Shown here: positions 1 through 9,800 of the stretch, piece after piece
How positions within the stretch are numbered: position 1 is the first letter of the stretch
How the letters are laid out: every line of letters starts with the position of its first letter
Assembly: GCA_938030835.1 (NCBI GenBank)
Contig: CALHID010000218.1
Span: 1-18,445 of the forward strand
Origin: an uncultured Actinomyces sp.
GTDB taxonomy: Bacteria; Actinomycetota; Actinomycetes; Actinomycetales; Actinomycetaceae
Direction: 5' to 3'
Length of the DNA stretch: 18,445 nt
Notes under the pieces: model-generated
Databases searched by the model: none
Seen by the model: only the letters and a program-made list of their open reading frames with translations
Told to the model about the DNA's origin: nothing
Program-made: the position numbers and the translations under genes

Positions 1-1
1 C

Positions 2-403
2 GAGCACCTCGACACAAGCGGCGACACCCACCGCGTGGTCATCGGCATCGGAGTGAACATCGGCGCACTTCCGGCTCAAGTGCGCGACTTTGCTGCAAGC
101 TTTGACACCGCGCTGAGCAGCGAGGAACGCGAATCATTCATCCGCGAACTGCGCATGAACCTCGAGCTGCTCTTCGCTGCAGCGGGCGCACCCAAATCTT
201 GGCGCGATGAGTACAGCTCCCACATGCGTTTCTTCGGCACTCAATGCCCACTGCACCTTCCCGGAGGCATTCGCTTCACCGCAACTCCGATCAGCATCGA
301 TGAGCACGCACACCTGATCTGCCGCTCCACGGAAGGCGAAATTCTCACCGTCACCACGGGGGAAATCTCCCCCACCCCACTAGTGGAAGGACACCTGTCA
401 TGA
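2..403 (+). CDS. birA: Biotin--[acetyl-CoA carboxylase] ligase BirA, C-terminal part (5' end outside window)
   Basis: BirA activates biotin with ATP and transfers it to the conserved lysine of biotin carrier domains; here the obvious substrate is the carrier domain of the next gene. The frame is open to the window edge, so only about 133 C-terminal residues are present. Seen directly: a GIGVN motif near the start of the visible part, matching the conserved GIGINV-type segment of the ligase catalytic domain, then a helical stretch, and a C-terminal small beta domain with the usual TVTTGEIS-like ending. The stop codon overlaps the next start as ATGA (400-403), so translation of birA and accA is probably coupled. 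No DNA-binding N-terminus can be assessed because it lies outside the window. Assignment rests on these motifs plus context. Confidence 0.85.
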   Translation, partial: EHLDTSGDTHRVVIGIGVNIGALPAQVRDFAASFDTALSSEERESFIRELRMNLELLFAAAGAPKSWRDEYSSHMRFFGTQCPLHLPGGIRFTATPISIDEHAHLICRSTEGEILTVTTGEISPTPLVEGHLS

Positions 404-2202
404 CGATTGCCCTTTCTCCCGTTCTGGTTGCGAACCGAGGTGAAATTGCGGTTCGCGTCATTCGCACCCTTCGCGAAATGGGTTTGGATTCCGTCGCTGT
501 CTACGCTGAGGCCGATCGGGATACCTTGGCCTGCGAGCTCGCAACCTCCGCCTACAGCCTGGGTGGGAAGAGCGCTGCTGAGACCTACCTGAATCCGGAA
601 GCGATTCTCGAGGCCGCCGCAAAGTCGGGCGCGCAAGCAATCCACCCCGGATACGGCTTCCTTTCCGAGAACGCCGATTTCGCCTCCCGCGTCGCAGAAG
701 CCGGCTTGGTGTGGATTGGCCCTTCCGCCGAGGCCATCGAGGCATTAGGGGACAAGATTCGGGCCCGCGAACTGGCTGATTCGTGCAAGGTCCCAACGAT
801 TACCGGTCGTTCCCTGGAAGGAAGCAGCGTCGAGGATGCACTCGAGCTGGCACAGTCCATTGGCTACCCGGTCCTGATCAAGCGCGCCGATGGCGGCGGT
901 GGACGCGGAATTACTCGCATGAATTCCGACTCGGATATTCGCGACTTCTACACGAACATCAGCGATCCTTCGACGTTGGCACTGTGCTTCATGGAGAAAT
1001 TCATTTCTCACGGTCGTCACGTCGAAACCCAATGCGCTCGCGATTCTTTCGGAACTTTCGCAGTCGTTTCAACGCGAGATTGCTCGGTCCAGCGCCGCAA
1101 CCAGAAGGTTGTTGAAGAAGCACCTGCTCCCTTCATCTCCGAAGAACTCCATGCAGCACTTGAGGAGTACTCCCGCGCACTCTTTGACGCGGTCCAGTAC
1201 GTGGGTGTCGGTACCTGTGAGTTCTTGGTCGAAGACGGCAAGGCCTATTTCTTGGAAGTCAACCCTCGCCTGCAAGTCGAACACACGGTTTCCGAAGAGG
1301 TCACCGGAATCGATCTGGTTCGCGAACAGATCCGAATTGCTCAAGGTCTTCCACTCAGCGAGATCCCCTCTACTCGCGGTCATGCGATCGAAGTGCGAGT
1401 CACCAGTGAAGATCCCGCTCAAGAACTAATGCCCGCAACCGGTCGTCTGAGCGCAATCCAATGGCCAGGAGGCCCCGGAGTCCGCGTCGATTCTTTCATC
1501 CGTCCCGGTGAGGAAATCGGAACCGATTTCGACTCTCTCATTGCAAAAATCACCGTTCATGCACCGACGCGTATTCAGGCAATTATTCGCCTCCAGCGGG
1601 CGCTGGATGAATTTCGCGTCGAGGGTCTGCCAACCTCCGCTCCCCTACTCGCTCATATCCTGGCAACTCCCGAATTTCGAAGCGAAGAAAGCGAGAGCTT
1701 GGGTGTTTACACCCAGTGGTTGGAACGCGAAGGAGTTCTCGAAGAGGTTGCGCGCGAGCTCTCAGCTGCAGGCGTCACGCAATCACGTGAGGCCTCGGAA
1801 GAAGGAAGCGAAGCACACGCACTGCGCTCCTTCGTCATCGAAATTGACGGAAAGCGCACAACGCTGAGCCTTCCCGCGGAACTTCTGAGCGCCGCCGGGG
1901 GCGAAGCGGGGGGACGTACGCTCCGGCCTCGTCAGCCACTGCGACGCTCACTGCGCCCACGCACTGGGGCAAACGACGAGGGCCCGAACGTCACCTCCCC
2001 CATCCAAGCAACCGTCATCCGCATCGCCGTCGAAGAAGGCCAAGAGGTCGAAGAGGGCGAACTGGTTGCAGTCATTGAGTCCATGAAGATGGAAAAGGCC
2101 CTGAACGCAGGTTGCTCGGGAACGATCTCGGCGATTCACGTCTGCGCGGGCGACACCGTCAAAGCAGGAGACGTCTTGGTGAGCATTAAGGAGGAAGCAT
2201 GA
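400..2202 (+). CDS. accA: Acyl-CoA carboxylase alpha subunit (biotin carboxylase + biotin carrier protein fusion)
   Basis: This cytosolic subunit carboxylates its own biotin with ATP and bicarbonate, then hands the carboxyl group to the beta subunit encoded next. Of its 600 residues, 1 to about 450 are biotin carboxylase. It opens with VLVANRGEIA, has the ATP-grasp glycine loop at 165-168 after Lys161, the Arg-rich QRRNQKVVEE segment at 231-240, and the metal/ATP site around Glu286-Asn288-Arg290. A basic Arg-rich linker (about 505-527) leads to the biotinyl domain. The biotin site is ESMKME with Lys563 as the biotinylated residue (the family more often has EAMKM). The length fits actinobacterial AccA/AccBC proteins. 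The start at 400 overlaps the birA stop and follows a GGAAGGA ribosome site at 385-391. The stop overlaps accD by ATGA. The name accA follows actinobacterial usage, not the E. coli carboxyltransferase alpha gene. Confidence 0.95.
   Translation: MTIALSPVLVANRGEIAVRVIRTLREMGLDSVAVYAEADRDTLACELATSAYSLGGKSAAETYLNPEAILEAAAKSGAQAIHPGYGFLSENADFASRVAEAGLVWIGPSAEAIEALGDKIRARELADSCKVPTITGRSLEGSSVEDALELAQSIGYPVLIKRADGGGGRGITRMNSDSDIRDFYTNISDPSTLALCFMEKFISHGRHVETQCARDSFGTFAVVSTRDCSVQRRNQKVVEEAPAPFISEELHAALEEYSRALFDAVQYVGVGTCEFLVEDGKAYFLEVNPRLQVEHTVSEEVTGIDLVREQIRIAQGLPLSEIPSTRGHAIEVRVTSEDPAQELMPATGRLSAIQWPGGPGVRVDSFIRPGEEIGTDFDSLIAKITVHAPTRIQAIIRLQRALDEFRVEGLPTSAPLLAHILATPEFRSEESESLGVYTQWLEREGVLEEVARELSAAGVTQSREASEEGSEAHALRSFVIEIDGKRTTLSLPAELLSAAGGEAGGRTLRPRQPLRRSLRPRTGANDEGPNVTSPIQATVIRIAVEEGQEVEEGELVAVIESMKMEKALNAGCSGTISAIHVCAGDTVKAGDVLVSIKEEA
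2188..2194 (+). promoter_or_regulatory. Strong ribosome binding site for accD inside the end of accA
   Basis: AAGGAGG lies four bases before the ATG at 2199, within the last codons of accA. It fixes the accD start and suggests efficient translation of accD, coupled to accA through the ATGA overlap. Confidence 0.75.
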
Positions 2203-3788
2203 CCCCATCGAGCGCCAAGCGAATCGACGAGGCCGAAGAGCACGAAGCCATCAGCCGCCGAAACTTCTACGATCGCACGCACAGCATCTTGGAAGCGGCG
2301 GAAGAAAAAGCACGTCAGGCACAGCATGCTCGCGGACGCCAAACCGCCCGCGAGCGCTTGGACTACCTGCTTGATGAGGGCTCCTTCAGCGAACTCAACC
2401 GCTACGCCGGCGGCGACATCGAGGCCGGTGAGCTCGGTTCTGCCGTCATCACGGGTATCGGCACCCTGGATGGCCGCCCAGTCGCCGTTTATGCACAGGA
2501 CTTCTCGATCCGCGGCGGCACACTGGGCAAGGTTGAAGGCGATAAGATCCTTCTCCTCATGGATCGCGCCCTCTCCATGCGAATTCCGATCATTGCGCTT
2601 TTGGATTCGGGTGGCGCTCGCATCCAAGAAGGCGTCACCGCGCTTGCGCAATACGGTCGAATTTTCCGCAAGACCACCGAGGCCTCGGGAGTTGTCCCCC
2701 AGATTTCGGTGATCCTGGGCCCCTGTGCGGGTGGCGCGGTCTACGGGCCGGCGCTCACCGATTTCATCATCATGACGAAGAACTCCTCGTACATGTTTGT
2801 TACCGGCCCCTCCGTTGTGAAGGCTGCGACCGGCGAGGAAATTTCCTCTGAAGACCTCGGTGGCGGCGACCTGCACAACTCAGTGTCGGGCGTTGCGCAC
2901 TTCCTTGCCGAAGATGAGCACGAGGCCCTGGATTACGCACGCACTCTACTGTCCTACCTGCCGCAGAACTGCGATAAGAAGCCTCCGCGCTACCTCTTCG
3001 AAAACGATGGCACCGAAGAACGCGCACGTGAGGTTGCTTCCCTGGTTCCGGAATCCCCCAAGCAGGACTACGACATGGTCGAGGTCATTGAAGCGCTTGT
3101 CGATCACGGGGAATTCCTTGAGGTTCAGCCCCTGTTCTCACCTTCCATCATTGTTGGCTTCGCCTGCTTTGAAGGACGACCGGTTGGAATCGTTGCCAAC
3201 CAGCCCAGCATTGATGCGGGAACTCTGGATGTGAACGCCTCTGAAAAGGCCGCGCGTTTTGTTCAATTCCTTGATGCCTTCGGAATCCCGATTATCACCC
3301 TTGTCGACGTCCCCGGATATCGTCCCGGTTCTGAACAGGAACGAGCGGGAATCATTCGCCGCGGGGCCAAATTGATCACCGCCTATGCGACCGCAACCGT
3401 CCCCATGATCACCGTCATTTTGCGCAAGGCATTCGGCGGCGCCTACATCGTCATGGGTTCGAAGTCACTGGGCGCAGATATGAACTTCTCCTGGCCGGCC
3501 TCTCAAATTGCCGTGATGGGATCTGAAGGGGCGGTGGACATCGTCTTCCGCCGCCAGCTTGCCGCGGCCGGAAAGGAAGGGCGCGATGTTGCCGAGCAGC
3601 GTGCGCACTACCAGGAAATGTATGAGCGCCAGGCGATGAACCCGAATCTTTCTCTGAAAAACGGAGAGCTCGACGCACTGATCGAGCCTTCCACAACCCG
3701 CCAGAACATTTGCCGAGCCCTATCGGTCCTTCACCTAAAGGACCGCACCGTAACGACCCCGCGCGTCCACGATAACGCCCCTATGTGA
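2199..3788 (+). CDS. accD: Acyl-CoA carboxylase beta subunit (carboxyltransferase), probable acetyl-CoA carboxylase
   Basis: This 529-residue protein transfers CO2 from carboxybiotin on AccA to an acyl-CoA, giving malonyl-CoA (or methylmalonyl-CoA). It belongs to the PccB/AccD crotonase-fold family and has both halves of the carboxyltransferase. Seen directly: QDFSIRGGTLG, GGARIQEG at 138-145, and the oxyanion segment GPCAGGAVYGPA beginning at residue 174 in the N-half. The C-half has DVPGYRPGSEQE and KAFGGAYIVMGSK, with glycines 413-414. Ile417 sits where propionyl-CoA-specific PccB has Asp (Streptomyces coelicolor Asp422) and acetyl-accepting AccB has Ile, so acetyl-CoA is the likely main substrate; this also fits the fas gene 19 bases downstream. 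No small epsilon subunit gene is visible. The start overlaps the accA stop and has a strong ribosome site. Confidence 0.93.
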   Translation: MTPSSAKRIDEAEEHEAISRRNFYDRTHSILEAAEEKARQAQHARGRQTARERLDYLLDEGSFSELNRYAGGDIEAGELGSAVITGIGTLDGRPVAVYAQDFSIRGGTLGKVEGDKILLLMDRALSMRIPIIALLDSGGARIQEGVTALAQYGRIFRKTTEASGVVPQISVILGPCAGGAVYGPALTDFIIMTKNSSYMFVTGPSVVKAATGEEISSEDLGGGDLHNSVSGVAHFLAEDEHEALDYARTLLSYLPQNCDKKPPRYLFENDGTEERAREVASLVPESPKQDYDMVEVIEALVDHGEFLEVQPLFSPSIIVGFACFEGRPVGIVANQPSIDAGTLDVNASEKAARFVQFLDAFGIPIITLVDVPGYRPGSEQERAGIIRRGAKLITAYATATVPMITVILRKAFGGAYIVMGSKSLGADMNFSWPASQIAVMGSEGAVDIVFRRQLAAAGKEGRDVAEQRAHYQEMYERQAMNPNLSLKNGELDALIEPSTTRQNICRALSVLHLKDRTVTTPRVHDNAPM

Positions 3789-3807
3789 TGAGGAAAGTAG
3801 ATTAATC

Positions 3808-6800
3808 ATGACTGCATTTTTTGCCGAAATCCCCACTCCCTACGCACTGACCTTTGCGGGACAGGGATCCGCGTGGCGCCCTGCTCTCTCGACCTCCCTG
3901 TCCTTCCCCCCTCACGCCGCACTGCTGCGCAAGCACTACCAGGCGATGCGTGAGCTTCTTGCTCCCGTTGCCGGCGAGCTTCTGACCAGCGCTCCCGGTT
4001 CCTTGGAGCGCCTGAACGCGCTTTTGGACGGCAACACCCAGGACCTTCCGCTGGACCGTTCCGCCTCCGTCTCCGTACCGGGTATCACCTTGGCTCAGCT
4101 GGCTGCTCTGGCAGATCTTGATGCAACCCAGTTGGATGTACACACGACTTCTCCCCTGCTGCTCGGTCATTCCCAGGGCATCTTGGGCGCCGAGGTTGCC
4201 CGCGCGTGGATCGCCCGCGATGACCAGCGCCTCACCCACGTCCTGGCCCTCGCAGTGCTTATCGGCGCCGCTGCGCAATCAGTCAGCATCCGTTTGGGCG
4301 CGACAAACCTTGGCGAAGCAACCCCGATGCTTTCCGTTCGCGGACTGCCGGCCTCGATGATTACCGAGGCCATTGAGGGTTCTCCCGTTTCCCTGGCCGT
4401 TGTCAACGGCCCGCGTTCCGTTGTTCTTTCCGGCCGCCCGGGTGATCTTGAAGCCTGCCGCCGTCAGCTTGAGGCTCAGGTTGCAGCCTCGAACCGCGCC
4501 TTGGAAGAGCACCTGACCGGTGGTACTCCTCTTGAAGCAATCGTCGAGTTCCTGCCTGTCTCCGCCCCCTTCCATTCACCTCTGTTGGAGGAAGCAGTTG
4601 CGCAGGTGGTTTCGTGGGCGCGGAGCCTGGCAGCAGCCGGTCACGGAATTGATGACGCCGAGGCCGAGCGCGTTGCCCGCGCAATCCTCGTTGAGCGCGA
4701 TGACTGGTCTGCAGCGATTTGTGCAGCCCTCAACCAGGGCGTGAAGACCTTCGTCGATCTTGGGCCGTCGAATATGCTCACTCGCCTGACCCAGGACCTC
4801 CTGGATGGAACCGGTGCACAGATCGTGGATGCCTCGACTGCATCACGCCGCACCGAACTCGATGAAGAAGGCTCCTCAATCGAAGCACCCGCAGACTGGT
4901 CACAGTTTGCGCCCAAGGTCGTTGCTCTTCCCGACGGACGCCGCGTGGTTTCAACGGCATTTACCCGCTTGACGGGACGCTCTCCCATCATCCTTCCGGG
5001 TATGACTCCCACGACCGTCGGGCCTCGTATTGTTGCCGCAGCCGCAAATGCTGGCCACTGGGCGGAAATGGCCGGTGGCGGACAGTACTCCGAAGAGGTC
5101 TTCACCGAGCACCGTCTTGAGCTTCAAAAGCTCCTTGAACCCGGCCGCACCGCGGGATTCAACACGATGTTCTTTGATCGTTTCATGTGGAACCTGCAAT
5201 TTGGTGTCAACCGCATTGTTCCCAAGGCACGCCGTGCAGGTGCTCCCATCGATGCGGTGACAATCGCCGCCGGTATCCCCGAATTGGACGAGGCACGCGA
5301 GTTGATCGCGCAGCTGCGCGCCGATGGCTTCGAATACCTGTGTCTGAAGCCCGGAACCGTCGAGCAGATCGAACAGGTCGTTCGTATTGCACAGGCGAAC
5401 CCGGACCAGACCCTGATTATTCAGGTGGAAGACGGCCACTCTGGTGGCCACCACTCGTGGGAAAACCTCGATGATCTGCTTCTGGCTACCTACGCACAAA
5501 TCCGTCGCACTCCCAACCTCGTTCTTGCTGTTGGTGGCGGTATTGGTTCGGCTGCAGACGCTGCTCGCTACATCACCGGACAGTGGTCCCTGGATCTAGG
5601 CTCGGCACCGATGCCCGTCGATGCTGTTCTGGTGGGTACGGCCTCGATGGCGACCCTTGAAGCCGAAACTTCTCCTCAGGTGAAGCAACTGCTCAAGGAC
5701 ACCCCCGGTGTTGGCGGTGATGGCTGGGTCGGTACCGGCCAGGTCCGCGGTGGTATGACCTCCGGTTTGTCCCACCTGAACGCGGACATGCACGAGATTG
5801 AGAACTCCTCTGCTCGCGCTTCGCGCCTGATTCACGAGGTCGGCTCCGACCAGGAGTCCATCGACGCACACCGCGATGAACTCATTGAGGCCATGAACAA
5901 GACGGCGAAGCCGTACTTCGGTGAGCTCTCTGAGATGACCTACGCCGATTGGGCACGCCGCGTCATTGACCTGTCCTACCCCTGGGCCGATTGGACGTGG
6001 ACGGATCGCGCTCTGGATCTCTTCCACCGTATTGAGTCCCGTCTGAACCCGGCCGACCACGGTGATATCCCCACGCTCTTTGAGAGCCGCGATGATCTTG
6101 AAGACGGCCAGGCCGCTTTGGCGCGCCTACTTGAGGCCTACCCGCAGGCCGAGACCACCCGCGTGATTCCCGCCGATGTCGCATGGTTCCCGGTCCTGTG
6201 CCGCAAGCACCACAAGCCCATGCCTTTCGTTCCCGTTCTGGACGGCGATCTTGCTCGCTGGTGGGGAACCGACACACTGTGGCAGTCTCAAGACGCGCGT
6301 TTTGATGCAGACGCAGTCCGCATCATCCCCGGTCCCCGTTCGGTCGCTGGAATTGATCGCGTTGATGAGCCCATCGGCGAAATGTTTGCCCGTTTCGAGC
6401 AGGCTGTCGTCGATGCTGTCTCCACAGACGACGCGCGCATTCCCCAGGTATGGTCTCGTTTCCACGATCTGGCTGACGCGGCCTCGTTCTTGCGGGAAAT
6501 CTCCCACATCCAGTGGGCGGGCAACCTGGTCGACAACCCGGCCTACACCTCGGTCGAGGCTACGGAAATCCTTCACGATGAGGGCGGCTACTCGATTCGT
6601 ATCCACTGCGATTCGATGTGGGATGAGACCCCGAATAGCTCTCACCATTCAGTTGAGTACATCGACATCCCCGTTCTTCTCTCCAGCGCATGCATGACCG
6701 GTGCTTACCCGGTTGTTGACATGTCGCGACTGTCCGTGACCGCTTACGATCTGCTTGCCGGCGCCGCTGGTGTGGGCACGACGACCGTGAATGGCGACCA

Positions 6801-9800
6801 CATCGAGAAGATGCCCGCTGTCATCCCCGGCGAAGGTTTTGGCACGGTTCACGATTCCTTCACTTTCACCGAGAACCTGGGCTACGCTCACGGCGCGGTG
6901 ACCGGTGGCGCACTGTCGACGCAGCTCGCCTCGGGAGTTCCCGACGCCCTGGTCGGCCCCTGCTGGCCTGCAATTTACGCCGCACTGGGCTCGGCAATGT
7001 ACCAGGGAGTCCCGGTCATTGAAGGCCTGGTCAATGCCGTTCACCTGGACCACTCAATCTTCTTCGATGCCCCGCTTCCCGCTTACGGAACCCGCGTCGA
7101 GGTCGTGGGACGCTGCGCTGAGCTCGCTGAGTCTTCTGCCGGTCGCGTGGTGCGCGTCGAACTTGAGTTGAGCGCTGAAGGCACAGTTTTCGCCCGCCTG
7201 GTTGAGCGTTTCGCTATCCGAGGCCGCATCGCCTCGACCCAGCCGCCCGCACCGGCACCTGAGGTCGCAGATTCCTACACGGATACGCCGCGTTCCTTCC
7301 TGCGTCACGTGCGCGTTCAGGCTCCCGAAAACATGACGGCCTTCGCCATTGTTTCCGGAGACTTCAACCCAATCCACACCTCCTACGCTGCTGCACGTCT
7401 TTCCGGCCTTGCAGCTCCGCTGGTTCACGGCATGTGGCTGTCCGCGACCGTTCAGCACCTGCTGTGCGCTCACTCGACTCAGCCGGTTGACAGCCCTGAT
7501 CGACTGGGGGTCATTCGTTCCGTTGACATGCCCGAGGTCGAGATCGAAGCCTGGTCCTACCGCATGTTCGGTATGGTTCAGCTCTCGGACATCGTGGATA
7601 TCACCATTGAGCGCGTGGGTCGTATCGGTGGCGAATTGGTCCTTGAGGCCACATGCCGCATTGGCGATGAGGTCGTCTCCATCGCACGTGCACTCACTCG
7701 CGCACCCCGCACCGCTTATGTCTACCCCGGTCAGGGTATCCAGCGAAAGATGATGGGCTTGGAGCACATGAGCTCAACCGCTCGCGCGGTGTGGGCGCAA
7801 GCCGATGCTCATACTCGCAAGGCTCTGGGCTTCTCCATCGAGGCCATTGTTCGCACAAACCCGACCGAACTTCGCGTCGGTGATGAGGTCTTCCGCCACC
7901 CCAAGGGCGTCCTTAACCTCACGCAATTCACCCAAGTTGCTCTGGCAACTTTGGCCTACGCCCAGACCGAGGAACTCCGCGCGGAAAACGCCCTTGTGGA
8001 TCATTCCTTCTACGCGGGACACTCTTTGGGCGAATACACCGCGCTCTCCGCCTACGCACGGATCTTCCCCCTCGAGCAGGTTCTGGAAATCGTGTTCCAG
8101 CGCGGTTCAGCCATGCACCACTTGGTCGAGCGCGACGCACAGGGTCGATCGAACTACGCAATGGGCGCTCTTCGCCCCAACCAATTCGGTATGGGCGACG
8201 CAGAGGTCCGCGACTACGTGGCCTCGATCGCTGAAAAGTCCGGCGAGTTCTTGGAGATCGTTAACTACAACCTGGCTGGTTCTCAGTACTCGGTTGCTGG
8301 AACGGTCGCCGGCCTGAAGGCCTTGGAAGAGGACACCGCACAGCGTGCCCGCGAACACGGTGGCCGCCGAGCGCTCATCATGATTCCCGGAATCGACGTT
8401 CCCTTCCATTCCTCTCGCCTGCGCGCTGGTGTCCCGGCCTTCCGTGACAAGCTCGATTCTCTGCTTCCCCAGGACATCAACCTCGAGGTTCTTGAAGGAC
8501 GCTACATCCCGAACTTGGTTGCTCGGCCCTTCGAACTCACTCAAGATTTTGCTCAGTCGATCCTTGACGTTGTTCCATCCGAGGCAACTCAAAAGATCGT
8601 CAACAATTGGGATGAAGCAATCGCTCATCCGCAGGCAACCGCACGCACCCTGCTCATCGAGCTCCTCTCGTGGCAGTTTGCTTCGCCGGTTCGCTGGATT
8701 GAGACTCAGGACCTGCTCTTCAGCGCTCCCCCGCAGGGCTTGGGCGTTGAGCGCGTGATTGAGATCGGTTTGGCATCTTCGCCGACTCTGGCCAACATGG
8801 CGTCACGGACGCTTTCGCAGCCTAAGTTCGCACAGACGAATATCGATGTGCTGAACGTCGAGCGCGATGCCGCACGTGCCCGCAACGAGGACGCGGTCGC
8901 TCAGCCCGAGCGCGCACAATCCGACGCGTCGGCGCCCAGCGACGAGGCCACTCCCGCTGCGCCCGAAAGCAATGCCTCGGCAGCGGAAGTCCCCGCAGCA
9001 AGCACACCCGCGGTCGAAGCACCTTCCGCAGCCCCGGCCACAGCCCCCGCGGCTGCAGCAAGCGGAACCATGCCGGAACTCCCGCTCTCGGCCTCGGATG
9101 CTATCCGCGTTCTTCTGGCCTTCTCGAACAAGCTCCTCCCCGAGCAGATCGATGCCTCTGACACGGTCGAAACCCTGACAAATGGCGTGTCGTCAAAGCG
9201 CAACCAGCTGCTCATGGACATGGCCGCTGAGCTCTCGCTCTCGACCATCGAAGGCGCGGCTGAAGCATCGATGGGCGATCTCTTCGCGACCATCGACACT
9301 CTGGTTCCCAGCTATGCGCCTTTTGGCCCGGTCCTCAGCGACGCAATCAACTCCAAGCTGCGCAAGATCTTCGGTTCTGCAGGACTTCCCGCAAGCTTCA
9401 CGACCGGTTACGTCAAGGACAACTGGGGCCTGAGCGAGCAGTGGGCCGCACGCGTGAACGCAGAAATCCTGCTGGGCACCCGTGAAGGCGACTCGATTCG
9501 CGGTGGTAGCCTCTCGACTCTGCCCGGATCGGTTTCCTCTGCGAAGGACGCCTCAGCGCTCATCGATCAGGCTCTGGCTTTGATCGCAGCACGCGAGGGC
9601 TTGACTCTCTCGCGTCCAAGCTCCGGTGGCGGCGCCGGCGGCGAGGTCGTTGACTCTGCGGCTTTGCGCGACCTGGAAGATCGCATTTTGGGTGAGCGCG
9701 GCATCTTGGCCAACCAAGCACGCGACATTCTCAAGGTTTTGGGCATCTCTACTACCCCCGCAGCAGTGGAGAGCGAAGATTCCTCCGCTCTGATCGCGGC

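Noticed and set aside
231..240. Asn234 in AccA (QRRNQK, nucleotides about 1099-1101) where E. coli AccC has His
   Set aside because: The coordinates given are residue numbers. The neighbouring catalytic Arg and Lys are kept, and substitutions at this position occur in active actinobacterial carboxylases, so it does not suggest loss of function.
241..645. Open frame of 134 codons on the minus strand across birA/accA
   Set aside because: It lies antisense to two well-supported genes, has no recognisable motif or ribosome site, and such shadows are common in GC-rich coding DNA.
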